A stretch of 64,000 bases of DNA, taken from Pocillopora verrucosa. Lineage: Eukaryota; Cnidaria; Anthozoa; Scleractinia; Pocilloporidae. The stretch lies in NCBI RefSeq assembly GCF_036669915.1, contig NC_089320.1, positions 7,410,440 to 7,474,439 on the forward strand, given 5' to 3'. This document shows positions 25,201 through 36,000 of the stretch, one piece after another. The first letter of the stretch is position 1. Each line of letters begins with the position of its first letter. The notes beneath the pieces were generated by a model that had not been told where the DNA came from, searched no databases, and worked only from the letters and a program-made list of their open reading frames with translations. The position numbers were made by a program, and so were the translations under genes.

Positions 25201-28200
25201 GCTTCTTTAGTTGGTGATCATTTCCTTTATTCTCATAATCATAATGTGTGATTCAGGGCTGAAATTGTTAGGAGAAATTGGATTCTAACTGCTTAAAAGG
25301 TTAATTATACTGTAAATTTCATCACTTTTATTTTGCTTACCTATCCACCAAAACAACATCCTCTGACAACATTTTACATCTGAAGTTAAAAAAAATACAT
25401 TTTAAACAAGAATGAGATTGTCACAAGTGATAACAATGTACAGGTAAAGCTTTCTTGTAATGATACAAACCCTCTGATCTAATTTGAAATGCATGATCTA
25501 GAACATGTGTACTGTGTTTGGAAAGTTTTTTTTTCATCTTTTTAGGACACAAGAGACAGCCTATCCAAGATCTTTCAACACTAGAAATATATTTCCTTTG
25601 TTTACAAGACAGTCAATGAAAAACTAATGGCACAGCTTTATACTTTACTGTACGTATATTAAACAATTACTGAAGGGAGTTGAACATAGTAACTTGAATA
25701 ATCAAGACGAAGTTCTGAGTTATCTGTCGAAACTGAAGGCTGTGGCATATTACAAATTTAGACACTAGGCTTAATAATTCAAGATATCATGTAAAAACTG
25801 AATTCAGTAATTGTTTTATCCCACAGTTTTAAAACAAACTGGAAAAAATGACACATCTCTTTGGGTTCACAAAAGTTTGGGAAAGGGCTTGGAAACTAGA
25901 CAGACTTTGAACTCAAAATGACAAATGCAATGTTTGTTACAGATATTGGGTTATCATGTCAACTTCTTGACATGATATTTAATTGAATGCTCGTGACTAA
26001 TCAGCTTGTTTATAATAAGTGTAATGCATAATAACAGAATTAATCTGTAACCAAAAAAAATTTGACAAACTTAACCTTTTTGGAATAAACCAGGAAAAGA
26101 AAAATTCATGTACAACAAAGGACACAACATTCTACTTTTACAACTAATAAATAAAGTTTGCAAGGTTTAACAATAAATGCACTTAGACTGACAGGACATC
26201 AGTTACCTGTGAGTAGATGTGAATGATATAATAATTACAAAACAAAATCAAACCTGGACTTTGGCCAGAAGACTTGAACAAGACTACTAGCATCAAGCTT
26301 TTCTTCACACAAGGCATGGGCAAGTTGACCTAGTGACTGTTTCCATAACAAAAAAGAAAAATATGTAGTTATCAATATTAACTATTTATTACCTTATATA
26401 GCACATATATCACCTGGAGTATTATTTAATATTTTTTAATAAGCATTTTTCTGCTTTAAGATAATTAACTTAAAAGGTATCTGTGATATTTTCTCAATAG
26501 GCCATTTTACAGTTGTGTACTTAGTTGCCAAGCCTTTGATTTGGAGTGAGGCTGAAGGTGACCTTGTTGTGTTCGGGACCAGAATCTAGTTAGCATGATA
26601 ACAAATTAATTTGCATTTCAAAAGCAGCAAGGTTTGTGTCATAACAAGGTCACCCTTAGCCTCACTCCTGTTCAAAGGCTTGGCAACCAAGCATACAACT
26701 GTAAAATGGACTATTAAATGTCAAACCTCCATTAACTGTTAAAAACCATATGAACACCAGAGAAATACTGCTAGTTTAGAATTAAACAGTAGGAGTTTTT
26801 TTTTATTGAGGTTTAAGCTTTTATTTGTCTTAAGGCTATAAAAATCAAACTCAATTCATAAACAGTAAATCATATCTTATGCATAAAATATTTGTAAGAA
26901 AAATATACATCCTTGTTAAGACTAAGTGACAGTCTGACAGAGAAAAATCATGCTTTCTTAACCAACTACCTCTTGCTCTTGAAGTATGGGTATTATCAAA
27001 AGTTGACACACCCATACATGATTAAAACACCGTCCTGTTGCTTATAAACACCATGTTCACCAGGCCGATTTTAAAATAAATGCACTGGTTGCTCAATCAA
27101 GAAAACTTGGCACATATAATTATTAAAAAGGAGAATTACAACAATTTTCTATCAAGAAAATGTCATACATATAATTATTACAAAGGAGAAACTTACAACA
27201 ATATTTAAGAAGACATACCTTCACATTCTTTTTGTCATTACTCTCTGGAACCATGATATATGGATCCGGTAAATCTGAACCATGTACACTGAGAAAACAG
27301 TTTGTAGTATGGCCAATACCCATTGGTAAGATCTTATCTTGTAGCATGGCGTTTACTGTAGTGCTCTTTCCATTACTGGTTCGTCCAAAGAATGCCACCT
27401 TCATCTGATCCCTTAATAGAACCTCTGAAATGCTTGAAACCTGGGCCAGAAAGCCTGACACCTGTGTGAGAGAAATGCCGTAATCAGTTCTGACTTAATG
27501 AGAGTTAATTACATAAAATAATTGACAGTGACAGTGTAGGTATCTAGAGTGTACATTAAGTGAGATGTACCATGAATAAATGCATGGGTTGTACACAGAA
27601 CTTCGTTCATAGTGCCCATTACCAAGATTGCAAAATTGGTGTCTTGACAATATGTCTTGTGTTAACTGGGAGAAACAATTAGGGAAAACAAAAAAAAACT
27701 GGCATGAATCTACAGAAAGTGTCCGGGAGCAACTTCAGAATACCCCGCAACTCATTTACATGTCATTGAATAAGAATAGCGTCTATTGTGTTATGCCTCG
27801 ATCTTCAAAGCCTCCCGACACATGTAGTGAGGCGGACCAAAGTTGCGGGGTATTCTGAAGTTTAGCCAGTGTCCGTAACAAACCGAATTATTGTTAAACA
27901 AGTAAAGAACACAACTACATTATGTAATGTTATTGTACAATATATCTGAATGCACAATCCATGAAAATCCTGGATTGTACATCTACAAATTGTAAACAAC
28001 ATAGCAAAGTTAATTAAAGAAAGTATTTGATCGATGTATCAATCAAGGCAGCTTTGAAGTATAGAAAAATAAATCAAAAACCATTAAAAAACAACCACAA
28101 GGTTGTATGATCAACACCGGTTTAACAATATTTAATTTACCAATTCTCATCAATATCATGGAGCTTGAACGCGACATTCGATAATCTTACCTCGCTTGAG

Positions 28201-28415
28201 AACTTCTTGATGTCGTGTTCATTTTCATCAGCTATTCTGAAATCAGCTAAGAATTTGTTACAGTCTTCAAGATACTCTTTGATGTCCCCAAATATAGCGT
28301 TTATCTTCTGCTTCGCTTTGACGAAATTGTGCAGAGGGGACTCTCCATTCACTCCGTTCATTTCGCCATCTTTTAAAGATTTAGCTCGCTTAAACTGAGA
28401 CGATGAATTCTTCAT
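16242..28415 (-). CDS. MFN: Mitofusin, complete 19-exon gene
   Basis: A dynamin-family GTPase of the outer mitochondrial membrane that drives mitochondrial fusion. Exons in transcript order: 28415-28191, 27461-27219, 26336-26254, 25379-25341, 24951-24843, 24638-24531, 24132-24025, 23849-23804, 23693-23623, 23089-22968, 22871-22745, 21992-21888, 21809-21707, 20356-20293, 19925-19787, 19188-18994, 18480-18284, 17243-17109, 16338-16242. All have AG/GT borders and compatible phases, giving 2,316 nt (about 771 aa; human MFN2 has 757). Motifs in order: G1 [10 protein letters not shown]2 region [10 protein letters not shown]3 is split by introns, VDS then PGIDV; G4 [20 protein letters not shown]1-like coiled coil; [34 protein letters not shown] and a second hydrophobic segment (the paired TM region); C-terminal HR2 coil. 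Introns carry a LINE 3' end, a SINE, foldbacks and MITEs. The single gene may be the precursor-type equivalent of vertebrate MFN1/MFN2. All key GTPase motifs look intact. Confidence 0.95.
18030..18185. repeat. Diverged direct repeats in a mitofusin intron
   Basis: ATTGGTCAAAAGCGTGACACC and ATTGGTCAAAAGAATGACACC lie about 65 bp apart, each followed by a GATTG-containing segment. This is a short diverged tandem duplication in the intron below exon 17. Confidence 0.5.
19266..19345 (+). repeat. Weak tRNA-like SINE fragment
   Basis: TGGCGCAATGG (A-box-like) and GGATCGATTCC (B-box-like) lie 50 bases apart, followed by AAGCGAAAGAAA. Stem pairing is poor. It sits in a mitofusin intron. Confidence 0.35.
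20083..20278. mobile_element. MITE-like repeat (family P, subfamily B, copy 2)
   Basis: In reverse orientation relative to 14968-15177: AGCATCTAATTTCTCCTTACA, CAAATTCTCCTTGTCAGCACC, GTATGGAGAATATGCATACT, ending TTAGGGTTTAATGGTTTAA. It lies in a mitofusin intron next to exon 14. Confidence 0.6.
20765..21266 (+). mobile_element. 3' end of an L2/CR1-like LINE with microsatellite tail
   Basis: The translated pieces [36 protein letters not shown] and [13 protein letters not shown] are typical of the extreme C terminus of L2/CR1-type reverse-transcriptase ORFs. A short 3' UTR and a (TTACCA)n tail at about 21246-21264 follow. The frame is interrupted upstream, so this is a 5'-truncated dead copy. 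It sits antisense inside a mitofusin intron. Confidence 0.75.
22088..22210 (+). repeat. tRNA-derived SINE fragment
   Basis: TGTGGCTACTTGGTCAGGGCA is A-box-like, GCCTGGGTTGGAGCACAGCAG is B-box-like, and GTGGGTTTGTGCAAGACACC is a body resembling other Nin-DC-type SINEs. It is intronic in the mitofusin gene. Confidence 0.5.
22267..22305. repeat. 13-bp tandem repeat, three units
   Basis: Three exact consecutive copies of GGATTGGCTTGTT within a mitofusin intron. Confidence 0.9.
24189..24235. repeat. G-rich tract
   Basis: Uninterrupted G runs with a single A in between, then further G-rich sequence, on the plus strand in a mitofusin intron. It could form a G-quadruplex or be a simple slippage tract. 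Confidence 0.8.
25102..25304. mobile_element. MITE-like repeat (family P, subfamily B, copy 3)
   Basis: ACACCTTAACATAAGTATGC, then CATATTCTCTGTACTGTTCTC, CTTCTTTAGTTGGTGATCATT and AGGAGAAATTGGATTCTAAC, ending AAAAGG-TTAA. It matches the block order of 14968-15177 and is intronic in the mitofusin gene. Confidence 0.6.
26500..26711. mobile_element. Foldback MITE (family F, copy 1), ~70-bp TIRs
   Basis: The left end GGCCATTTTACAGTTGTGTAC, with AGTTGCCAAGCCTTTGAT and GAGTGAGGCTGAAGGTGACC, is mirrored at the right by GGTCACCCTTAGCCTCACTC, AAAGGCTTGGCAACCAAGCA and ACAACTGTAAAATGGAC. TA flanks both ends, which would suit a Tc1/mariner-like insertion. It lies in a mitofusin intron. Copies at 40440 and 41218 are in introns of gene A. 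Confidence 0.8.
27733..27860. repeat. Inverted repeat, 20-bp perfect arms
   Basis: CTTCAGAATACCCCGCAACT (27733-27752) is the exact reverse complement of 27841-27860. Weak inverted similarity extends outwards, with CTGGC and GCCAG-type words on the two flanks. It is probably a small foldback element in mitofusin intron 1. Confidence 0.8.
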
Positions 28416-29299
28416 GTTTACTAGGTGGTGGCTGGATAGCCAGCTTTTTTAATCGATCGCTTTTCAGTGGAGGAATTAAGTGCGGTGTTTACTATGCGAA
28501 GGGAAAATAATAATTGTCAAGGCAGGTTCAATATACGCACGTGGATTTCATAATTGAGGCATATTTTGCGAAATGAATCCGCTGAAACTTGTCACCCTTT
28601 TTGCGTGTGTTCAGCTCGTGAGGTGTCTCTCCTGCATGACAACTCGCGTGGTACGTGTATGTTACTGAGGGCCTTGAACATGACAGAATAGTTTTACAGA
28701 TTTTGACGGGTGCTCAAGCACTCCTGTTTTTCCCAGAACAAAGTTTTATTCATAAGATCCCGAGATAAGTCTCGTGATCGCGAGCGCGCCTGGTTCGACC
28801 CTTCAATACTCGCGTGTCGCGTTCAAGGAAGACCACGGCGAAATCTCACATGCGTGGAGTCTTTATTTAAATTAGATAAGCATATACTTGCTCGCTGAGA
28901 TCGTCATCTATCAGTATCGATCTACCCGATCAAGAAAAAATGAGACACTACGTGGAATGAAATCGATTTACGCGCGCCCAGTCCACGCGCGAAAACCTGC
29001 TGACTTACTTTGCCTCTGCATGACTAAAAATCTTTGAGGTGTTTTATATTATTAAATAACTGAGCTATTGCTATCAATATAAGATTCGAGTCTTTTGTTT
29101 ATTTTATTTCCGAGACCACGGAAGGATTCATCGCGGTTTTGTAACTTTTTCACGATGTGGTAGAAAATATCTTACTACAATTCGCTATAAACTCAACATT
29201 TGAAAGTCATGGGAGAAAATAATTAATAGATTCTCAAACAGCGATTAAAATTTTAGAAGTCTTACACATAAAATGTGTTTCTTTGTTACAAGTTGTTGC
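28416..29299. promoter_or_regulatory. Mitofusin upstream region
   Basis: This stretch lies between the mitofusin start codon and the 3' end of the next minus-strand gene, so it should hold the mitofusin promoter and 5' UTR. It has more CpG than its surroundings (GATCGCGAGCGCGCC near 28774, CACGCGCGAAAACC near 28983). No TATA box is obvious. Confidence 0.4.
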
Positions 29300-30397
29300 T
29301 CATAATGAAAATCTGCGGGAGTGTAGTTGGTACTTGAAAGAGCTTGGTTCGTTTTCGTTGTGAGGTTTTGTAATTTCACCTGTTTGAACATTCAACGTCT
29401 CAGTGCTTCTGGTAAAATGATCAGCTCTTTGATGGGATGGGAATTCGTATTCCGTGATAAAATGTCCACGCAGTGAAGATGAACTGCTAACATCGCTCGC
29501 TATTTCCTTATCCAAAGACAAAGCCTCGTTGCTCTCTATAACAATCTCAGGTTTCTCCATTGTAAGGGATCCTTTTGCTTTCGTCATTCCTTCAGTATTG
29601 GAAATGTGATCGATTGGTTCATTTTCGTCCGGAGCTAATTTACTATCACATCGTTTCATTTCAGAAATATCTGCCTCAATTTCGTTTTCAAGGATTGGAG
29701 AAAGTTGTGAATTTGCGTCTTGATTATCAAGCGAAGCAATGTTTTCAGCTTTCCCCTGTAATTCGTAATCTCGCGGTTTTCTGCGTTGTTCTATTGACTG
29801 TTGTTCCATAGTCTCTTTCCCGCAGGGTTTTAATGGAAGGGGAGGCAGAATTAAAGCAGATGGAACCGACTTTTGTTTTTTCATGTACGCAGCTTCCCTC
29901 GGTCGAAGATAAATAGGATGACCTTTAATCTCCGTCATAAATGCTTTCGCTAAGACAGTATCTGACTCGACAGTAATCGGTTTAGCAGTTTGTTGTTCAA
30001 GACTTGGTAAAGATGGGTTTATTCCCCATCTTATCGGTCTATTGACGAGTGGTTTTGATGCTCCTAACAGCTGATCAATGTACGAATAACCCACACCTGT
30101 AGAAAAGTGTCTTTGCCTTACGGCATCGTTGCTCAGTTTGTTGAAGTGGTCTCTCGTTGAAAGACGCTGAGACGGATCTATGTTCTGCGAAAGTTTTTCC
30201 ACCTCGGCAGCTCTTTCGTTAATCTTCTGTAATTTTCTCTCGTATGTCCTCATTTGAGCGTTTAAACTCTTCACTTGCAGTAATTTCTCTCTGTTCAAGC
30301 GCTCAATTTGACTTTGTAGAATCTTCTCACTTCGGAAGTTCATCTTGGCAACGTAATGTTCCTCATTTTGACGCATTTGTCGCGTTGCTTTAGCCAT
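29300..30397 (-). CDS. Uncharacterised coiled-coil protein, single exon
   Basis: A 365-codon uninterrupted frame from MAKATRQMRQNEEHY to SRRFSL. Residues about 1-75 are highly charged and helical with heptad-like spacing (ERLNREKLLQVKSLNAQM, YERKLQKINERAAEVEKL), so a coiled coil is likely. The remainder is basic to acidic, Pro/Ser-containing and probably disordered (SSSSSLRGHF near 310). There is no signal peptide or TM segment. I do not recognise the family; the N-terminal pattern is reminiscent of ciliary/cytoskeletal CCDC proteins, but that is only an impression. It points in the same direction as mitofusin, with about 0.9 kb between them. Intact length and codon use support a real gene. 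Confidence 0.75.
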   Translation of the reverse strand: MAKATRQMRQNEEHYVAKMNFRSEKILQSQIERLNREKLLQVKSLNAQMRTYERKLQKINERAAEVEKLSQNIDPSQRLSTRDHFNKLSNDAVRQRHFSTGVGYSYIDQLLGASKPLVNRPIRWGINPSLPSLEQQTAKPITVESDTVLAKAFMTEIKGHPIYLRPREAAYMKKQKSVPSALILPPLPLKPCGKETMEQQSIEQRRKPRDYELQGKAENIASLDNQDANSQLSPILENEIEADISEMKRCDSKLAPDENEPIDHISNTEGMTKAKGSLTMEKPEIVIESNEALSLDKEIASDVSSSSSLRGHFITEYEFPSHQRADHFTRSTETLNVQTGEITKPHNENEPSSFKYQLHSRRFSL

Positions 30398-30973
30398 ATT
30401 TAACTTAAGGCTTCAGAATACACTTAATGGTGCTTAAAACTTGTGCAAACATTGAGCGTCCAAACTATACATTGATAAAACCAAACAGACGGTTAACGCT
30501 TCGACGAAACGGTGTACTCAGAAAGAAATACTTAGAAACTTGAGACAACAAAATACTTAGGATTCCGATCTAGTAAATGAGATTCATTACACTCCAGTTA
30601 TTTTGGTCGCAAGTTATGACAATCAGTAAAACTCTGTCAACAAGAGGGTCTTTGTTTGTCGGAAGTGAGGTATATCGACTTCTAAATAACTTTATGCCGA
30701 ATTATTGTTCAAAACTAACACTTTCTTATTTGAGACCATTTACATAACAGTGATATAGCAAAGTTATAGCACAGTGAAAACTATGTGTGAAAAGTGGCCA
30801 CAAACGAAAAGAAAAACAAAAAAACTGTTTATGACTAAAGTAGCAAGTTTGTACGTATTTGCAAAATGGCCGTGACTGAATTCAAAATCTGGGCCAACAT
30901 ACACTTAGAGCATGAAAGACTGAGTTCAATTGTCATTGTCCGTCACGTGCCTGGTCGACTGTTGTATTCAACG

Positions 30974-31110
30974 GGATCAATATCAGTATCTGGGCAACTG
31001 CCCACCTACCCCTCCCCTAACCCAACATTAACCATGATTTGTTATCAATAGACTGTTGTTGGGTTAGGGGAGGGGTAGGTTGGCAGTTGCCCAGACACTA
31101 ATGTTGATCC
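30974..31110. mobile_element. Foldback element, 54-bp arms
   Basis: The left arm 30974-31027 (GGATCAATATCAGTATCTGG ... CCTAACCCAACA) is a near-exact inverted copy of 31057-31110 (TGTTGGGTTAGGGG ... ATGTTGATCC), with only about 29 bp between. It is probably a MITE of the long-TIR class. The C-rich/G-rich arms contain CCCCTCCCC/GGGGAGGGG. Confidence 0.85.
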
Positions 31111-31122
31111 ATTCAACGCTTG

Positions 31123-31342
31123 ATCCCTTTCAACCCTAAGAGTGATCAACATCTTATTGCTCGTTACAGTATCGCCCTCGAATCAAGAGCATGATCGCGA
31201 ACCCAAGACGCTGTCAGACAAATTCTCCTTGTCAGCACCTTAACAAATGTATGAAGAACGGTATGGAGAATATGCATGCTAATATTGGCAAGATAATATT
31301 AGGAGCTTATATCCTCTTGGATTTTAGGGCGTAAAGGGTTAA
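31123..31342. mobile_element. MITE-like repeat (family P, subfamily B, copy 4)
   Basis: CCCTTTCAACCCTAAGAGTG at the left, AAATTCTCCTTGTCAGCACC and GTATGGAGAATATGCATGCT inside, and GTAAAGGG-TTAA at the right. Reverse orientation relative to the copy at 14968. Immediately adjacent to the foldback at 30974-31110. Confidence 0.6.
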
Positions 31343-31988
31343 GTTTGTAATGGATGATGCAACTTGCTCCAAACTCTTTGCCAGATCGTGGATTGTTAGT
31401 GAAGGTATCAAATAACACCCCTCTCCCCTCCCTGCTTGAAGTATCCCCTTAAAAAATACCACTCAGGGATGTACAGTTGACAGGCTTAAGTTTTATCAAA
31501 ACGCTGACATGTGAATCCCTCCTTTACAACCCAGAGTTCCATGAATAAGAAATGAAGTGCGAGACTATCTTCAGCCAGCGCGAGAGATGCACGGTGCAAC
31601 ACGCACGAGCGAGGAGCCACGCGCGCAAGAGGAGTCGTAGACGCGGTACTAACACTCTCGTCGAGATCAGAGACACATGTAAATCGTCTTTCTTGAGTTT
31701 CTTCCGTGTAAAATCTTGAAATTTTTTTCCCTACCAAAAATTGGAAAGTGTTGTCCTTCGTCATCGTTCCTCGAAAGGCAAACTACCAGACAAGAACAAA
31801 ATATTTTATTTTATAAAACCGATGGGTCCTGGTTACTAGCGCAGCCTCGCTTTCTTGCTCAACGTGTATGTGAGTGTCTTGAGTGAAAAAATTATCGATA
31901 ATTTTTAGTGAAATCTCATATATATTCTTTGATTTCGATACCGTAAGCAACCCATGACGTTATTTGAGATCGCTTCTCATTTTGGGTG

Positions 31989-33038
31989 ATGTTTATTCGT
32001 TGCTGCGGCCCAAACATGAGGATAACCAATGTTCGCTATGGCCGCATCGTGTTCATGGCGTCTGCCACCATTTTGGTTCTTTTCATGTTCCTCTTAGCAC
32101 AATTCAGCCTGCGAGCTTCTGGTGGCAAAGGGATCATGGATAGAGCTAAACAACATTTTCATCATTGGTTTCAGAAAACTGTTTTCAAGCACAATTGGGA
32201 AGATATCCACTGTAGAAGAAAACATGCCAATGAAACTACTGTAGAAAAGAGCTGGATTCCTGAATTGGCTAAACAACTAAATTTAAAGGATGGTACCTCT
32301 GTGTTTGATAGCAATACTGGATGTAATGAATGGCTGACTCTTCTGAGGAAGGAATACCCGAAACTCATCATCGGCGGTGCCCACGCAGATCAATACGCCG
32401 TGGATTATGCTAAAAGGTTGTTCAATGATACTCCAGCCACTTTCGGAACCATTAGCTCTGATGGAAAACTGAACTTTCTCGGAGATAAAACACAATTTTC
32501 GCATGTTATTAACTATGGAGGATTACGACAGCTGGGTGATAAGGAGATACAGTGTAATCTCGTGAGAGAATTACTGCGCATACTAAAGCCAGGAGGTTCA
32601 ATGTACCTAGGTCACAATGTGGAAAAGACAGAGTGTAAGTTGATAGATAAATTCGCTAAAATCTCTCTACCTGGATGCTACTGGTCAGAAACTTGTCTGA
32701 AAAACAGAACTGATGTCGCTCTAATTTATTACATCAAGGAAAAAGATCTGTTTGGTGCCCATGCACAGATTGACGATTGTTATACTGCAGTATTTATTCA
32801 CAAGAAAGTTATTATTTCTCAAGGAAATGATGGACGCAAGGAACCAGAACCACATTACCAGCCACACGCAAATATGTACTTTTGTGAAACAAAGGAGTCT
32901 GGTAACATTGTCAATAAACTAAAGGAACTGGCAATGCGTACAGACCTTGTTTTCCCTGGAAGTCTCAGCAAGGGGTTGGAACTGGCCAAAAGAATGCATG
33001 AAAAAATTAAAGGAAATATTTCAAACATTTTACAATGA
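31989..33038 (+). CDS. Type II membrane protein with methyltransferase-like domain, single exon
   Basis: A 349-codon uninterrupted frame. The ATG at 31989 is the first; a second at about 32016 is also possible. A short basic N-terminus is followed by a hydrophobic segment at about residues 20-41 (MASATILVLFMFLLAQFSL). This is a signal anchor predicting a short cytosolic tail and a lumenal or extracellular domain, probably Golgi/ER. The domain shows class-I SAM-methyltransferase features: a GASP-like strand region with VFDSNTGCNEWL replacing the usual VLDxGCGxG, GGAHADQYAVDYAK, a predicted acidic/hydrophobic strand FSHVINYGGLRQL, and the highly typical ELLRILKPGGSMYLG. Several Cys and N-glycosylation sequons (NETT, NDTP, NRTD) fit a lumenal location. 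Motif I lacks the normal glycine pattern, so activity is uncertain. ATTAAA at about 33303 could serve as poly(A) signal. Intron-free structure hints at retrocopy origin or a single-exon cnidarian family. Confidence 0.75.
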   Translation: MFIRCCGPNMRITNVRYGRIVFMASATILVLFMFLLAQFSLRASGGKGIMDRAKQHFHHWFQKTVFKHNWEDIHCRRKHANETTVEKSWIPELAKQLNLKDGTSVFDSNTGCNEWLTLLRKEYPKLIIGGAHADQYAVDYAKRLFNDTPATFGTISSDGKLNFLGDKTQFSHVINYGGLRQLGDKEIQCNLVRELLRILKPGGSMYLGHNVEKTECKLIDKFAKISLPGCYWSETCLKNRTDVALIYYIKEKDLFGAHAQIDDCYTAVFIHKKVIISQGNDGRKEPEPHYQPHANMYFCETKESGNIVNKLKELAMRTDLVFPGSLSKGLELAKRMHEKIKGNISNILQ

Positions 33039-36000
33039 TGACCAACTTGAACATAGTGCATCTCAATATCAAATTACTGAAAAATTAGTTTTTCTGTTGT
33101 ACACATTTCTTGCTTAACTGTACTTTCTTCTTTTAGCACAGATATTTGTATATTCTCCAATAGTGAATTTCAAGGTTGAGTCAGGATTTGTAGATGGGCA
33201 TTTTAAATTCTGCCATAGTGATGTCACTACTGATCATGAAATAGTCACCACCCTTCTTAGGACATTCTCCCTAGACTCCTGAGTCTTGTATATAACTTGT
33301 AGATTAAAGAGTCAATCTTTAATTGCCTTCTCTTTTCGCTTTTTCTTGAGACAGAAAATTAAAATTTTTTTACATGTCATTGATGTTGAGGAGAATGTCT
33401 ATAATGATACCAAAAAGATGTTATAGGTCCTAAATTAATATGATTAGGGCCTGATGTTTTAACATGGAATGTCGTATTAAAAAACTCAATCACACTATTT
33501 AGAGGAAGGCAAGTGCTCAATGTGGATAAAGAACTCTATGATGAAAAAGAAAAAAAAATTGAGTATTTCTGAAGAACCTGTGATAACCTTGATTGTGTCT
33601 GTCTGTTGGAGGAGAAAGGAGCCACTCCAATGAGCTTTTTCAAGTTTTTGATGATAAAGTCAAGGCTAACACTTCTGAGAAAGAGATCCTAACACATCTG
33701 CAAAGTTTCTAAGCAGCATATTGAGGTGATCCTGATGTTATTTATCAGATAGTTCCCAGTCTACCTCCTTCCACAAAAGTCACTTGACCATGGTAAAGAA
33801 TTACCTTTAGGCTCAGATCATAGAAAGAGCTTAAATCATGGGATTATATGATTATTATTCTATACTGATTGACACAGAGAAAGCAGTATAGTTGCTATTA
33901 GTAATAATTTTTCAATCTGACCATGTTATTATCATCCAGGGACTTCTTCAATTTTTTTGGCATGGAAGAAATATGCTATGCAAATCATAATATGGCAGTC
34001 ATTTTTGCCATTGAAAGTTAAAATTTGAGTGAGTATCCCAACCTTTTGAAAATTGACTTCAAATGTATCTAAAAATTTATCTTGAGACTGCCATTTTAAA
34101 TACTGCCAGGCTGTATATCAGTCTGCTTACTATCTCAAACAATCTTTTCAGTGAGGAGGAGCTAAGCATAGAGACATTGCTGATGTTTAGCACATCTGCA
34201 GGGAGTTTTTTTATCATTTGGAGTACTCTTTTTAATCTAATAATATTACATAGGTACCTCATATAGCTTAGTTTGAGGTCCATAATGTAAGTTACTGAAC
34301 AGGTTTTTATCCTTGGATTTATGGACCAGGGGTGAAGCACCTGGGCTTAAATCCAAGTGAAAAAAAAGGTTTACTAGTGGAGATGAATGTTGTATGGTTT
34401 CTGGAGAAACTTTCTCTCTAATGATTGCCCATTAGAAATATGATGTGAGGTAAAGGGGAGGGGGGGGGGAGAGAGAAAGAACAAAAAAGTTAATGCAAGC
34501 AAAGTTAATTGGAAAAACAAATTCATGCACACCAGACTGCTGGAAAAAAATATGTGCATATAGAGAGATAACCAAGATAAAACAGGGAGCCAAAGAGCCA
34601 AGCTTCCATAGCAGAAGAAATAGAAAATGAGATATGTGACTAACTCAGATCTTTAACATTCTCAGTTCAACAAAACTCTTTCACAAGGGAGTGAAAGAGG
34701 TTTTGGGTGTGATGTGGTATTTTTTATTTTCACGACATGTGAAAATATGAAATTAAAACCCTGTTAACTGTGATTTTTTTCTTTTCATGTTATGTGAACC
34801 TTAAAGTTGTTTGTCTGATTTTTTGTGATGTTTTATTTCTATTTTTTGATATGCATGAAACTCTCTTCTATGTTGTGTTCTTTGTGGAAAAGCTGTTGAA
34901 TTGGAAGTGATGCTATGTATCATTTTATCTGTGCATACTGTTAAGTATGATTGCAGATTAGACAGGAACAATTTAACATACTGTTTGTGAACTTGTCTCA
35001 TCAATTAAAATCATATGTTACTACATAAATAGACATGTAAAGCATGCAAATTTAATCTTCTTGCATGTTGGCTGACATATAGTGAAAAAGTGTAGGAAAT
35101 GTTTGTTCACCAAAAAAAATATTCATGCCGACGCCTTTGCCCACAAAAAAACAGCATCAGCAACGGCGAAAACAAGGACAAAAATTATGCAGACAGAAAA
35201 CCACTACCTCCACCTCCCTCTCAAATGGTTTGTCCCCTTGACGACCATTTTAACCAAACCCGAATAGCCCTTCGGATGACCCGAGTCTTCTGGGCCCCCC
35301 TACTCGGTCCGAACTGAGGAAGAATTCCGAAGATATCGTTTCGGAGGATTTCACGCTTCGACTTCGTCAGAGACGACAGTTGTCACTAGTTGATGTTTGA
35401 AAGTGTGGATTGAGAGTGCTTAAGGCACCTACCTCAGTTGGTAGCGTTGTTTGTTTCCCTTCTTCCATAGTCAACGTCAGGAAGATCACTTGAGTTTTGA
35501 TCTTGGTAGGATTGCATCGAGAGTGCGTTTGAGCGAAGTAAGTCGCAGTTAGAATACCCTGGTTGTAAGTTTGACTTTTGTAGGGCTTCAGAATTTTTTT
35601 CAAGATCAGTAAAAATAGGTAATCGTCTTCAATTTTAAGGCTATTTTTCTCTTTAAGCTATACTATACTTCGGTCATGCTTATTTGCAAAGCGTTCCTAA
35701 TATATTTGACAACAGTGATCAATATTTTGGTGCGCATCTTTGATAGATAGTCCCTTCTAGAGTCACTTGCCTTCACTCGAATTTTAGAGATAAAGATGAT
35801 TTCACAGTTGGGACTTGAGCTTAATATCGAATAAAAAGCCATACATTCAGTCCTTCTCTGTGATATAAGAAATCTGTTAGACGAGGAATGTGTTGATTAC
35901 AGGTGTGTATTAGCTTAGTTGGACGTGTACAAGCTGCATCCCCAGTGCGACTCAAATCAATCGCGTTAAATAAACGTCAACCTCTTCGTAGTTTTTAGGC

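Larger units (their letters stand above)
30398..31988. promoter_or_regulatory. Divergent intergenic region between two single-exon genes
   Basis: The minus-strand coiled-coil gene and the plus-strand methyltransferase-like gene diverge from here. It contains a foldback at 30974-31110 and a subfamily-B MITE at 31123-31342. A CG-rich segment around 31570-31650 (GAGCGAGGAGCCACGCGCGC) may mark the promoter of the right-hand gene. No coding exon was found. Confidence 0.45.
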
